Source: Mesorhizobium sp. WSM4313 (GTDB lineage: Bacteria > Pseudomonadota > Alphaproteobacteria > Rhizobiales > Rhizobiaceae). Taken from it: a DNA stretch of 64,000 nucleotides. The notes under the pieces were generated by a model, which worked only from the letters and a program-made list of their open reading frames with translations, was not told the DNA's origin and did no database searches. Below, in pieces: positions 49,436 through 59,108 of this stretch; the first letter of the stretch is position 1; each line of letters begins with the position of its first letter. The stretch covers positions 1 to 64,000 of the forward strand of contig NZ_NSFT01000008.1 of the NCBI RefSeq assembly GCF_002294725.1, given 5' to 3'. Position numbers and translations under genes: made by a program.

Positions 49436-50593
49436 ATGATGCCCGGCGGTCGCGACCTCCAGCTTGACGCGCTCCGGGCTGCTGCCGTCACGCTTGTGCT
49501 TTATTCGCATTTCTTCGCGCCCGGCGGCACGTCCTTCCTTGGTCATCTCGGAGTGCGGCTGTTCTTCGTGCTTTCCGGCTTCCTGATCACCAGGCTTTTG
49601 CTGGAGGCACGCGACGCCGACCAATTCGCGGCTGGATCGGCGCTGCGCTCCTTCTATGCCAGGCGCGCGATCCGAATATTCCCGCCCTATTTCGCGGTAC
49701 TGGCCTTCGTCTGGTTTACCGATCTTGAACAGGCTGGATCGTCGCTCATCTGGCACGCGCTCTATCTGTCGAACTTCTGGTACGCGCATCGCAACGACTG
49801 GACGCCCTGGCTGCTTTGCCATTTCTGGAGCCTCAGCATCGAGGAGCAGTTCTACATCGCCTGGCCGCTGATCGTGCTCCTGGCGCCGCGCAGGCGCATC
49901 GAGGCGATCACCATTGGCCTCATCTGCTTTTCGCTCGCCTACCGCTTCTACTGGCCGATCGCCGCCAACCCGGCGCTGGCCCGAGACCTGTTGCCGCCGG
50001 CCTCGATGGATGCGCTTGCCTGCGGCGCGCTGCTTGCCGTACGTCGCGCCAGGGGCGCCGGCGTGCCGTGTTGGATGCGGTTCGGCTGGCCGGCCTTCGT
50101 GGCGCTCTTCCTACTCGTCGTCTTGTCCGATCCGGGGCCGGCGAACTCGACATGGGAATGGCCGCGCTGGCTCCTGGTGCAGGTGCTGCCGCTGGTGCCG
50201 TTGGTGGCGATCGTCTCGATGTGCTCGAACGGCCTTCCCGGCACGCTCGGCTGGCTGGCCGAACTGCCTCCGCTGCTTTTCCTCGGCCGCATCAGCTACG
50301 GCGTCTATCTCTATCACGCGATCCTCCTCGCTTACACCGTAAAGGCCCAGCCGTGGATCCCGCTCAACGTCTCGGAGGAGGGGCCGGGCCGCTTCCTGGT
50401 CGCGGGCGCCGCCACGCTGATTGTCGCCTCGCTGTCCTGGGTGCTGTTCGAAAAGCCGCTCAACAGCTTCAAGCGCTATTTTCCCTATATCGCGCGGCCA
50501 CGCGCTCGTGCGCCGAGCGAGACCCGGCGGTTCGGCGCCACATATCCCGGCGCAGAAGCGGCGCTCGATCTGCAGCCGACGGACCGGAGCTGA
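49436..50593 (+). CDS. acyltransferase-3-family membrane protein
   Basis: A 385-residue integral membrane acyltransferase with about ten helices. The HFWSLSIEEQFYIAWPL motif near residue 135 and VRLFFVLSGFLITRLLLEA near residue 38 are typical of the OafA/NodX family, which O-acylates surface sugars. Two adjacent ATG codons (49436, 49439) are possible starts. It opens a polysaccharide operon with two glycosyltransferases and an ABC exporter. Confidence 0.9.
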   Translation: MMPGGRDLQLDALRAAAVTLVLYSHFFAPGGTSFLGHLGVRLFFVLSGFLITRLLLEARDADQFAAGSALRSFYARRAIRIFPPYFAVLAFVWFTDLEQAGSSLIWHALYLSNFWYAHRNDWTPWLLCHFWSLSIEEQFYIAWPLIVLLAPRRRIEAITIGLICFSLAYRFYWPIAANPALARDLLPPASMDALACGALLAVRRARGAGVPCWMRFGWPAFVALFLLVVLSDPGPANSTWEWPRWLLVQVLPLVPLVAIVSMCSNGLPGTLGWLAELPPLLFLGRISYGVYLYHAILLAYTVKAQPWIPLNVSEEGPGRFLVAGAATLIVASLSWVLFEKPLNSFKRYFPYIARPRARAPSETRRFGATYPGAEAALDLQPTDRS

Positions 50594-50595
50594 CA

Positions 50596-51705
50596 ATGAT
50601 ACGCCCGCTCATCTCCGTCGTGCTGCCGATCTACAATGCCGAGCTCTATGTCGGCGCTGCAATCCAATCGATCCTGCGGCAGGACTACGACCGGCTCGAA
50701 ATCATCGCCATCAATGACGGATCGACCGACAGGTCGCTGGAAATCCTGGAGCGCTTCCGCAAGGCGGACGGCCGCGTAGCCATAATCTCGCGCGAGAATC
50801 GCGGCCTCGTCGCCAGCCTCAACGAGGGGCTGTCAATCGCCCGGGGCGAGTTGGTGGCGCGGATGGATGCCGACGATTTTGCCTATCCTTGGCGCCTGTC
50901 GCGCCAGGCGGCGCTGTTTGCCGCGCGGCCCGAACTCGGCTTCTGCGGCTCGCTTGTCGACACGCTGCTGCACGGCCGCGTCGCACGGGGCAGGGTGGAT
51001 CCGGTGTTCCGCCTCGGTCTCCTCCCGGTGCTGTCGAAGTTCTTCACGATCTTCATGCACCCGACGGTGGTCTACAACCGCCGAGTCATCGGCGAGGCAG
51101 ACCTGCATTACGATGGCCGCTACCGGCATGCCGAGGATTTCGATCTCTTCCGGCGGCTGGCCGACCGCTATCCGGCGGCGCTGATGCCGGAAAGCCTGCT
51201 CGTCTACCGCCTGCATCCCGGCAGCGTGACCAGCTTGCATACAAGCGAGATGCGGCGCACGCACCTCCGGATTGTCGGCGAAAATCTCGAGCGCGAGGGG
51301 CTGGCGGACGAAACGCAGGATCTGCGCGCCATTGGCGACAATGTTTCGTTCGATACGGTGCGCCGCGCGGCCGTGTTCATCCGCAGCCTGGAGGAGCGGA
51401 TCGCCGAGTTGCCGGCCGCATCGCGGCCGAGCTTCGAGGCCGGCGCGCTGAACCTGTTCTATTTCCTCTACCAGCTCGTCAACGACCAGCAGCGGCCGGC
51501 GTTGGCGCATGAGTTGCTGACGCTGACGGCGAAGTGGGACGTCATCCGCCGCCGCGAGAAATACGCGCTGCGCGCCGGCGCCTGGGCGCCCTGGTTGAGC
51601 CAGGCTTCGATCTGGGCTGGCAAACGCGCGGATAGGATCGCCTATCGCTTCAAATCCGCGCCAGCGGCGTCCGTGCTTGCGCCTTATCGGATGGGGGCGG
51701 CATGA
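50596..51705 (+). CDS. GT2-family glycosyltransferase
   Basis: A 369-residue GT-A enzyme: ISVVLPIYNAELYVGAAIQS at the start, INDGSTDRSLEILERF near residue 39 and VARMDADDFAYPWR near residue 88 (the DxD element) are complete. It adds a sugar to a polysaccharide or lipid-linked acceptor in the cytoplasm. It starts 2 bases after the acyltransferase stop and overlaps the next GT by 4 bases. Confidence 0.92.
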   Translation: MIRPLISVVLPIYNAELYVGAAIQSILRQDYDRLEIIAINDGSTDRSLEILERFRKADGRVAIISRENRGLVASLNEGLSIARGELVARMDADDFAYPWRLSRQAALFAARPELGFCGSLVDTLLHGRVARGRVDPVFRLGLLPVLSKFFTIFMHPTVVYNRRVIGEADLHYDGRYRHAEDFDLFRRLADRYPAALMPESLLVYRLHPGSVTSLHTSEMRRTHLRIVGENLEREGLADETQDLRAIGDNVSFDTVRRAAVFIRSLEERIAELPAASRPSFEAGALNLFYFLYQLVNDQQRPALAHELLTLTAKWDVIRRREKYALRAGAWAPWLSQASIWAGKRADRIAYRFKSAPAASVLAPYRMGAA

Positions 51706-52721
51706 ACGCCGATCGCCATCCGCTGCTGCAGCATCTACGCTCGCCTCCCGGCCCGAACCAGCGGCCTGAGGTCTCCTTCATCGTCTGCACGCGTGATCGC
51801 GCGACGGTGCTGAAGTCCTGCATCGATTCGATCCGCGCCGCCTGCCGGACGCATCCTGCCTTCGCCGCCGAGCTGGTGGTGGTCGACAATGGCTCGCGCG
51901 ACGGTACGGCCGACTATCTCGCGCGGATCGCCACGGCATCCGATACAGCGCTGACGGCTATCTGTGAGCCACGGCCCGGACTGGCGGCGGCGCGCAATGC
52001 CGGGATGGCGCGAGCGCGCGGGCGCGTGCTGGTCTTCGTCGACGACGATTGCCGGCTCGACCGCGACTATCTCGTCGACCTCGAGCGGCATTATGCGAGC
52101 GGCGAGAAATGGCTGATCCGCGGCGGCCGCGTCGAGATCGGCGACGCCGGGGACCTGCCCTTCACCATCAATCGCTGCGAAAAGCGCAAGCGGCTGACGC
52201 GCGCCGTCCATCCGGGCGGCTTCGTGCTCGGCTGCAACATGACCATGCATCGCGATGTTGCCGCCTTGATCGGTCCCTTCGACGAACGCTTCGGCGCCGG
52301 CGGAGCGCTGCGCTCGGCCGAGGATACGGATTACCTGGTGCGCGCCATGCTGGCCGGTATGGCGGTGGAGTATGTGCCGGATATGACGATCTTCCACCAT
52401 CATGGAAGGCGCGACCGCGGGGCGATCGAACGGCTGCACCGCGACTATCATTTCGGCAACGGTGCGCTCTGCCTGAAACATATGCGCCGCGCCCCGTGGC
52501 TGCTTCGTCACTTTTACTGGGCAACGCGGGCGGCCACGCGCGAGCTCTTCGGCGGTCCGCGCTTCGACCAGGAGCTCAGCCTGTCGCACTGGCCGATTGT
52601 GCTGATGAACCTGGCGGGCGCGGCGAAGTTCATGGCCCTGGTGCTGGCCGGGCGGCCTGACCGGCAGGAGCGGCCCGCCCAGGAAACCACCGAGGCCAGG
52701 GCCGAGGCCGGTGCGCGATGA
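51702..52721 (+). CDS. second GT2-family glycosyltransferase
   Basis: A 339-residue enzyme with SFIVCTRDRATVLKSCIDSI near residue 25, VVVDNGSRDGTADYLARI near residue 63 and VFVDDDCRLDRDYLVDLE near residue 108 (DxD-like). The C-terminal part has GRRDRGAIERLHRDYHFG, typical of rhamnosyl/galactosyl GT2. It overlaps the ABC gene by 4 bases. Confidence 0.9.
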   Translation: MNADRHPLLQHLRSPPGPNQRPEVSFIVCTRDRATVLKSCIDSIRAACRTHPAFAAELVVVDNGSRDGTADYLARIATASDTALTAICEPRPGLAAARNAGMARARGRVLVFVDDDCRLDRDYLVDLERHYASGEKWLIRGGRVEIGDAGDLPFTINRCEKRKRLTRAVHPGGFVLGCNMTMHRDVAALIGPFDERFGAGGALRSAEDTDYLVRAMLAGMAVEYVPDMTIFHHHGRRDRGAIERLHRDYHFGNGALCLKHMRRAPWLLRHFYWATRAATRELFGGPRFDQELSLSHWPIVLMNLAGAAKFMALVLAGRPDRQERPAQETTEARAEAGAR

Positions 52722-54496
52722 TCGAACCCAAAGCCCCTATCTTGTCGATATTGCAGCGCGCGCTCGGACGGCGTCAGCTCGGCCTGATGCCCGTCGTCGT
52801 CGTGCTCGGACTTGCAAGTGCCGCGCTCGAAGGGCTCGGCATCGGGCTGATCATCCCGCTGCTTGGCATCATCATGGGCCATGGCGAGACGACCGGCATG
52901 GCCGGCCTCTCCGCCCTCCTGCAGAAGGTCGGCGCCGGGCTAGGCGAGCGTGAGCGGCTGATTGCGATTTCGGCCGCTATCCTCGGCTCGATCCTGCTCA
53001 AGAACCTCCTCGCTTTCGCCAATTCGGTGCTGACCGCTCATATCTACGGCAAGGCGAGCCAAGCGATACGCGGCGCCCTGGCCGAGCGGCTGCTCAATGT
53101 CGGCTATACCTTCTTTCTCAGGCAAAGCCCGGGCCGCTTGCTCAACATCATCTCCAGCGAATCCTGGCGGGCGTCGGATGCCATCCAAGGTATGCTCAGC
53201 GCGATCGTCAGCGCCTCGGCGGCGCTCATCCTGCTCGCCTTTCTGTTGCTGCTCTCGTGGCCGATGACGCTCCTGGTGATGCTGGGGCTGGCGCTGGTGC
53301 AAGCGGCGCATATGGCGCTGTCGGCGCATCTCAGAGCACCCAGCCGCAATGTTTCGGCGCGCAACAGCGCCTTGGCCTCGCAAATGCTGCATCTCGTCCA
53401 TGCTGGCCGGCTGATCCGCATCTTCGGCCAGGAGGCGCGTGAGAAGGCGGCGTTCGAAAAGGCGTCCGACGGCGTGCGGCGCGCGGCCTTCCTGCTCTCA
53501 AACCGCCAGGGCGCGCTGGGGCCGCTGACCGAAGTTCTGCACGCCATGCTGTTCCTGGCGGTGGTGATCGGCGCCTGGCTTGAGGGCTTGAGTTTCCCGC
53601 TGGTCGCCGCCTTCCTCATCCTGCTCTACCGCCTGCAGCCGCATATCAGAGCCTTGCAGATGACCTGGAGCCAGTTGCAGGGTCTTTCCGGCTCGCTGGA
53701 AGAGGTGACCTGGCTGCTCGATCCCGATGGCAAGCCCGCGCCGCCCGAGGGCAGCCGGCAGTTCGCCACCTTAACGAAAAAAATCGCCTTCGAGGGCGTG
53801 AGCTTCAGCTATGCCAATGAGGAGCAGCGCGCGGCGGTGCTGCACGCGGCGAGCTTCGACATCGTGAGCGGGCACTCGACGGCGTTGATCGGCCGCTCCG
53901 GCGCCGGCAAAACGACGATCGTCAACCTGCTCTGTCGCTTCGTCGAGCCGGATGCAGGCAAGATCCTCGTCGACGGCGCGCCGCTCGGCGAGATCGACCC
54001 GGCCGACTGGCGCCGCCACATCGCTCTGGCCAGCCAGGAGCTGGAGCTGGTCGACGGTACGATCCTCGACAACATCACCTATGGCAAGGACACGGCGACG
54101 TTCGAGGAGGCCCGCCGCGCCGCCGAGCTTGCCGAGGCGCACGGCTTCATCGAAACGCTACCGCAAGGCTACCAGACGGTGGTCGGCTATCGCGGGGTGA
54201 ACCTTTCGGCCGGGCAAAGGCAGCGCATCGCGCTCGCCCGCGCTCTTGTACGCGACCCCGACATATTGATCCTCGACGAGGCCACCAACGCGGTGGATGG
54301 GCTTTCGGAAGCGGCGATCGTCGAGACGCTGAAGTCGCGCGCCGGCCGCCGCACCACGATCGTCATCAGCCACCACCGCAGCACCATCTCGTTCTGCGAC
54401 GACCTGGTGATCCTGGAGCATGGTAGAGTGAAGAAACAGGCGCCGTTCACTGAGATGGCGAAGCTTAGTATGGATGAGTTGTATCGGCCGGAGTGA
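52718..54496 (+). CDS. ABC exporter, membrane and ATPase fused
   Basis: A 592-residue half-transporter: six membrane helices in the first 320 residues and an ATPase with GRSGAGKTTI, LSAGQRQRIALARAL and LILDEATNAVDG. It is of the MsbA/flippase type and probably moves a lipid-linked glycan across the inner membrane for the preceding GT and acyltransferase genes. It is the last gene of the operon and faces, at 117 bases, the converging type I secretion operon. Confidence 0.9.
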   Translation: MIEPKAPILSILQRALGRRQLGLMPVVVVLGLASAALEGLGIGLIIPLLGIIMGHGETTGMAGLSALLQKVGAGLGERERLIAISAAILGSILLKNLLAFANSVLTAHIYGKASQAIRGALAERLLNVGYTFFLRQSPGRLLNIISSESWRASDAIQGMLSAIVSASAALILLAFLLLLSWPMTLLVMLGLALVQAAHMALSAHLRAPSRNVSARNSALASQMLHLVHAGRLIRIFGQEAREKAAFEKASDGVRRAAFLLSNRQGALGPLTEVLHAMLFLAVVIGAWLEGLSFPLVAAFLILLYRLQPHIRALQMTWSQLQGLSGSLEEVTWLLDPDGKPAPPEGSRQFATLTKKIAFEGVSFSYANEEQRAAVLHAASFDIVSGHSTALIGRSGAGKTTIVNLLCRFVEPDAGKILVDGAPLGEIDPADWRRHIALASQELELVDGTILDNITYGKDTATFEEARRAAELAEAHGFIETLPQGYQTVVGYRGVNLSAGQRQRIALARALVRDPDILILDEATNAVDGLSEAAIVETLKSRAGRRTTIVISHHRSTISFCDDLVILEHGRVKKQAPFTEMAKLSMDELYRPE

Positions 54497-54612
54497 GGAG
54501 CCCGAGCAGGGGCTCGCCCGCATCTTCTTCGTCATCACTTCCTCCTCCTATGTGCCGAAGCGAGGACGGTTCTGGCGCAAAGCAGCGTTCCGAGGCGGCC
54601 GGAAGGGCTGCC

Positions 54613-55929
54613 CTACCTTTCCCTGAACGCCCGTGCGAACGAGTCCATCATCGGGCGTACCAGATATTCGAAGAAGGTCCGGTTGCCGGTGCTGATGAAG
54701 GTGTCGACCGGGGTGCCGGGATAGAGCTGGTCCGCCTTCACGCCGGGGGGCAGGGCATCAGCGATTTTCAGCCTGGCACGGAAATAGGGTTCGTGGGTGG
54801 CCTCGTCGATCAACCGGTCGGCAGAGATCTCGCTCACCGTGGCCGGGACTTCCGGCGTCAGGCGCGCGTTGAGCGCCGACAGCCGGAGCTTTGCCTGCTG
54901 GCCGACATGCACCTGGTCGATGTCCTTCGGCCGCAGCCTGGCGTCGACCACCAGGCCCGAGGTCGTGGGCAGGATCTCCATGATCTTTTCGCCGGGCGCG
55001 ACCACGCTGCCTTGCGAATTGTAGGTCGAGGAGACGACGATGCCCGCCGCCGGCGCGGTGATTGTCGTGCGCTTCAGCACCGATTGCGCGGCGCGCATCC
55101 GCTCCTCGATGTCGGCGAGGTTGATGCGCACGTCGTCGAGCTTCGTCAGCGCCTCCTCGACGCGCTGCGTCGTGGCGCGCTCGGTCTGCGCCTCCGCTTC
55201 CACGATCTGCGTGCTGGCCGAGGCGAGGTCCGCCTCGAGCGCGCCGGCTTGGCCGACGAGGTCGGCCTCCGAGCGCAAAAGCTGCGAATATTCCCTGCGG
55301 TCGGTAAGGCCCCGGTTCAGAAGGTCGGTCTTGATGCCGAGCTCCTTCTTCACCACCTCGGCCTGCTGCTCGATTGCGGCCTTCTGCGCGTTCAGCCCTT
55401 TGACCGACTCGCGATGCATGGCGACGCGCTGCGCCAGGATCGACTGCTCCGACCAGAATCGCGCAAGCCTGGCGTCGAATTCCTTCTGCTGCTCGCGGAT
55501 GAGGTTTTCGAATTCCTGCTGGAACGGCGCCGGCGCGGGGTCGGCGATCGGCGCCAGCGTGGCTAGGCCGTCGCGCTCGGCCTCCAGCCGCGCCGCGCTT
55601 GCCTTGAGCGCGATCCATTGTCTTGTCAGCCGGTTGAGATCGGCTTCCGCGGCGGTCCGGTCGAGCAGGATGAGGTCCTGGCCCCCCCGCACGCGGTCGC
55701 CTTCATGCACCAGCAACTGCCTGATGATACCGCCCTCGCGATGCTGGATGAGGATGTTGCCGCTGGTCGCCGCGATCGTGCCTTGCGTGATCACCGCGCC
55801 TGCCAGCGGCGCACTCGCCGCCCAATAACCGAAGCCGCCGACCATCAGCGCGATCGCCGCATAGCCGGCGAAGGCCGTGCGCCGGAAGTCGGTGCGCGGG
55901 CGGCTTTCGAGGATGAGGCTCTGCGTCAT
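54613..55929 (-). CDS. type I secretion periplasmic adaptor (HlyD/PrsE-like)
   Basis: A 438-residue adaptor: one membrane segment (AALAGYAAIALMVGG region), a long coiled-coil hairpin (residues 100-270), and lipoyl/barrel parts ending near TPVDTFISTGNRTFFEYLVR, diagnostic for the PrtE/PrsE group. It joins the ATPase to an outer-membrane TolC. ATG at 55929 overlaps the ATPase stop by 4 bases, so the two are translationally coupled. Confidence 0.92.
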   Translation of the reverse strand: MTQSLILESRPRTDFRRTAFAGYAAIALMVGGFGYWAASAPLAGAVITQGTIAATSGNILIQHREGGIIRQLLVHEGDRVRGGQDLILLDRTAAEADLNRLTRQWIALKASAARLEAERDGLATLAPIADPAPAPFQQEFENLIREQQKEFDARLARFWSEQSILAQRVAMHRESVKGLNAQKAAIEQQAEVVKKELGIKTDLLNRGLTDRREYSQLLRSEADLVGQAGALEADLASASTQIVEAEAQTERATTQRVEEALTKLDDVRINLADIEERMRAAQSVLKRTTITAPAAGIVVSSTYNSQGSVVAPGEKIMEILPTTSGLVVDARLRPKDIDQVHVGQQAKLRLSALNARLTPEVPATVSEISADRLIDEATHEPYFRARLKIADALPPGVKADQLYPGTPVDTFISTGNRTFFEYLVRPMMDSFARAFRER

Positions 55930-57671
55930 CGTCCAGGGCCCGTGGCGATGCCGTGCGAGGCGCGGATGGTCGGCGCGAACGATCCTGTGACCACCGTGTT
56001 CCGCTGCTTGCCCGGTTGGCGCAGCACCTCGGCGCTCGGTCCGAACGCCTCGATCGCGCCGCCGCGCAAGACCATCACACGGTCGCAAGCCGTGGCGATC
56101 GAGGGGCGATGCGTGATCACGATCGTGGTGACGCCCGCAGCGCGGGACGTCGCGAGCACCGCTTCCAGTGCCGTCTCTCCGGCGCCGTCGAGATGCGTGC
56201 TCGGCTCATCCAGCACCAGGATGCGCGGATTGCCGTAGAAAGCGCGCGCCAGTCCGATCCGCTGCCGTTCGCCGCCCGACAGCGTCCCGGCGATCGTCGT
56301 CTGATAGCCGTCACGCAGCGACAGGATCAGCTCATGCGCCTCAGCGCGCTTTGCCGCCTCCACGATCGCGGCGTCATCGGCCTGCGCGTCGAAGCGGGCG
56401 ATGTTGTCGGCGATCGAGCCGGGGAAAAGCTCGACCTCTTGCGCCAGATAGCCGATATGCCGGCCGAGCTGGTTTTCGTCCCATGTCCTGAGCTCCGCGC
56501 CGTCGATCCTGATCGTACCGCCGCTCGGCTGGGCGGCCCCGACGAGCAGCCGCGCCAGCGTCGACTTTCCGGCACCGCTCGGGCCGACGATCGCCACCGC
56601 TTCGCCGGCCTGGATCGCGAAACTCAATCGCTTGAGAATCGGTTCGACGCCAAAGGCGGCATTTGGCGCAATGAAGAAAAGATCCTGCGCCGAAATCGCA
56701 CCGGTCGGGTCGGGCAAGACGAGCTTGCGCGTCTCTGCCGGGTGCGCCGCCAGCGCGGTCCCCAGCCGCGCCCAGGCACGCCTCGCCTCACCGAGCTGCC
56801 GCCAGGAGCCGATCAATTGGTCGAGCGGCTGCAGCGCGCGCGACGACACGAGCGAGGAAGCGAAGATCATGCCGGCCGTCATCTCGCCCTTGAGCACCAG
56901 CCAGGCGCCGGAGCCGAGGATCGCCAGCTGCAGCATCATGCGCAGCGCTCTCGAAGCGCCGCTGAAGACGGCGTTGGCGCCGGCCGAACGGTCATGCAGG
57001 ACAAGCGCTTCCGCCACATGCCGGCCCCAGGCGCGCGCGGCGTTTTCCACCATGCCCATGGCGCGCAGCGTGTCGGCGTTGCGGGCAAAGACCTGCTCGG
57101 CCCGGCTGGCCAAGGCCGAACGCTCCGCCGAGAGCGCATCGTTCCTGCCGATGGCAAGCTGGTTGGCGAAGACCAGCACGACGAGCAGCGCCTCGCCGCC
57201 GAGCGTCACCCAGAACAACAGCGGATGGATCATGTAGAGCAGGGCGAGGAAGACCGGCGCAAAGGGCAGGTCGAACAGCACTGAGACACCGCGCGAGCGG
57301 ATGAAGGCGCAGACCGAGGCAAGGTCGGTGAGCGGCGACGGCGCATTGTCGGAACCGAGCGAAGCGGCGAACGCTCTGGCGCCAAGCCTGTCATTGACCG
57401 TCGCCGCGACGCGCTGCGTGTAGACGGCTCGGACGGCGTCGAGAAAGCCGAGGAAACCGAGCGCCGCGACCGCGATGACCGACAGATAAACGAGCGTCTC
57501 GACGCTGGAGGAGGGCAGCACCCGGTCATAGACCTGGAGCAGGTAGAGCGGGATGACCAGGAGCAGAAGGTTGATGAGCAGCGAGAACAGCCCGACATCG
57601 GTTACGGCGCGCAGGAACATCGGCCGCACGCCGGCCTGCCTGATCGCACCCGGAGCGCTCTCCTGTGACAT
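55926..57671 (-). CDS. type I secretion ATPase/permease (PrtD/PrsD-like)
   Basis: A 581-residue half-transporter without an N-terminal C39 peptidase domain: membrane part residues 1-300, then GPSGAGKSTLARLL, LSGGERQRIGLARAFYG and LVLDEPSTHLD. This layout belongs to the PrtD group that exports RTX proteins with C-terminal signals. It follows the RTX-glycanase gene by 12 bases and precedes the adaptor. Confidence 0.93.
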   Translation of the reverse strand: MSQESAPGAIRQAGVRPMFLRAVTDVGLFSLLINLLLLVIPLYLLQVYDRVLPSSSVETLVYLSVIAVAALGFLGFLDAVRAVYTQRVAATVNDRLGARAFAASLGSDNAPSPLTDLASVCAFIRSRGVSVLFDLPFAPVFLALLYMIHPLLFWVTLGGEALLVVLVFANQLAIGRNDALSAERSALASRAEQVFARNADTLRAMGMVENAARAWGRHVAEALVLHDRSAGANAVFSGASRALRMMLQLAILGSGAWLVLKGEMTAGMIFASSLVSSRALQPLDQLIGSWRQLGEARRAWARLGTALAAHPAETRKLVLPDPTGAISAQDLFFIAPNAAFGVEPILKRLSFAIQAGEAVAIVGPSGAGKSTLARLLVGAAQPSGGTIRIDGAELRTWDENQLGRHIGYLAQEVELFPGSIADNIARFDAQADDAAIVEAAKRAEAHELILSLRDGYQTTIAGTLSGGERQRIGLARAFYGNPRILVLDEPSTHLDGAGETALEAVLATSRAAGVTTIVITHRPSIATACDRVMVLRGGAIEAFGPSAEVLRQPGKQRNTVVTGSFAPTIRASHGIATGPGR

Positions 57672-57683
57672 TGGCTCGACCGC

Positions 57684-59108
57684 CTAGGCTGTGTGTTCGC
57701 CCGTGACGTTCAAATGGCTCTGCTGCAGCTCATCCAGCGTATAGGCGTGGATATAGTCGATCTTCATCTGGGCCGGCGTGGCGAGATGGTCGGGCGGCGC
57801 GCCGGCTTGTCCGCCGATCGCGAGATCGACCAGCATGTACATCGGCTTGTTCATGTCCGACGGAGTCGCCGCTTGCGCGACCTGCACGCCGTCATAGGTC
57901 CAGACCAGCTTGTCCGGGGTCCACAGCAGACCATAGGTATGGAAGCCGGCGGTGTCCATGACGTTCACGGTGGATCCGACCGTGGTGTGCTGGCCCGTCT
58001 GATTGGTGTGCGCGGTCATCAGCAGCGAATTCGGTTTCTGCCCGTACATCTCCATCACGTCCAGCTCCGGCGGCCAGGAGCCGTCTTCCGGCAGCAGCCA
58101 GAAGGCCGGCCAGGCGCCGGCGTGTTCCGGCAAGTCGGCCCTCATTTCGAAATAGCCATAGGTCTGCGAGAAGGAGTCATGCGTGGTCAGGATGCCGGAG
58201 GTGTATTCGTAATTGTTGATCAGCGGCTTGATGTCGGCCGGCGCCTGCGCCGCGGTAATGGTGAGGACCCCGTCCTGCACGCTGAACGGATGCACCGAGC
58301 TGGTCGGGGCGTAATTGGCGTCGATATACCACTGCAGCTCGCCATTGCGCGTTAACGTGCTGCCGTTCGGCGCCCCCCACCAGAAGTTGGTATCCCAGGT
58401 GCCGCCCTGGCTGTTGTGCAGGTTCAGCGTGTTGAACTCGTCGCTGAAGGACAGCGTCATGCCGGATTTGTCGATCGGCAGCTGGAACTGGTTGGGTTGG
58501 AATTTGTCGATCGTGGTGTTCTTGAATTCGAGAATTTCGCCCGATCCGAGGTTCAGCACCACATTAGGCCCCGCCTGGATCATGGCGTTGTGGACGGCGG
58601 CGAACGAAGTGAATCCGTAACCATCGAGCCGCACAGCATCGTTCGAGGCGAAATTGACGATCGAGTCGCTGCCGTTGCCCTTCGCGATAATGAAAACATC
58701 CGCGCCGCCGCCGCCATCGATCAGCACATCGTTGCCCGCCCCGCCGTCGATCGTCTGGCCGCCCGCCTTGGCGGTGATGATGTTGTCCAGCGCATTGCCG
58801 AAGGCATAGTTGTGGGCGTTGGTGACGACGAGGTTCTCGACATTGTCCGGCAGCGTGTAGCTCATCCATGTGTTGATCGTGTCGATGCCCTGTCCGGCGT
58901 ACTCGACCACCTTGTTGCCCGCTGAATAGAGGTAATAGATGTCGTCGCCTTGGCCGCCATACATGGTGACGTTGACGCCGCTGGAGGCCCAGATTGAGTC
59001 GTTGCCGCTGCTGCCGTTGAATGTCGGTCCGGACGTTGCCGAAAACCAATGGTTGGAAGCGCCGCTATAATAAAGAGGAACGCCTACCGCGTTGACGACG
59101 AAACTCAT
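57684..59108 (-). CDS. RTX-repeat beta-glycanase (GH16), probably secreted by type I
   Basis: A 474-residue protein. Residues 30-160 contain RTX-like nonapeptides (YGGQGDDIYYL, DGGAGNDVLIDGGGGADVFI), and residues 218-465 a GH16 domain with the catalytic ELDVME (Glu348, Asp350, Glu353) and WAFWLLPEDGSW-type fold. The predicted action is cutting beta-1,3 or beta-1,4 glucan links in exopolysaccharide, as for ExsH/PlyA. ATG at 59108 follows AAGGAGTGTCCG. Repeats lie at the N-terminus rather than near the C-terminus, which is unusual for a type I substrate. It is the first gene of its secretion operon. Confidence 0.9.
   Translation of the reverse strand: MSFVVNAVGVPLYYSGASNHWFSATSGPTFNGSSGNDSIWASSGVNVTMYGGQGDDIYYLYSAGNKVVEYAGQGIDTINTWMSYTLPDNVENLVVTNAHNYAFGNALDNIITAKAGGQTIDGGAGNDVLIDGGGGADVFIIAKGNGSDSIVNFASNDAVRLDGYGFTSFAAVHNAMIQAGPNVVLNLGSGEILEFKNTTIDKFQPNQFQLPIDKSGMTLSFSDEFNTLNLHNSQGGTWDTNFWWGAPNGSTLTRNGELQWYIDANYAPTSSVHPFSVQDGVLTITAAQAPADIKPLINNYEYTSGILTTHDSFSQTYGYFEMRADLPEHAGAWPAFWLLPEDGSWPPELDVMEMYGQKPNSLLMTAHTNQTGQHTTVGSTVNVMDTAGFHTYGLLWTPDKLVWTYDGVQVAQAATPSDMNKPMYMLVDLAIGGQAGAPPDHLATPAQMKIDYIHAYTLDELQQSHLNVTGEHTA

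Noticed and set aside
54493-55566. Open frame opposite the secretion adaptor
   Set aside because: Mirror-frame composition and no family pattern; the adaptor on the other strand is certain.
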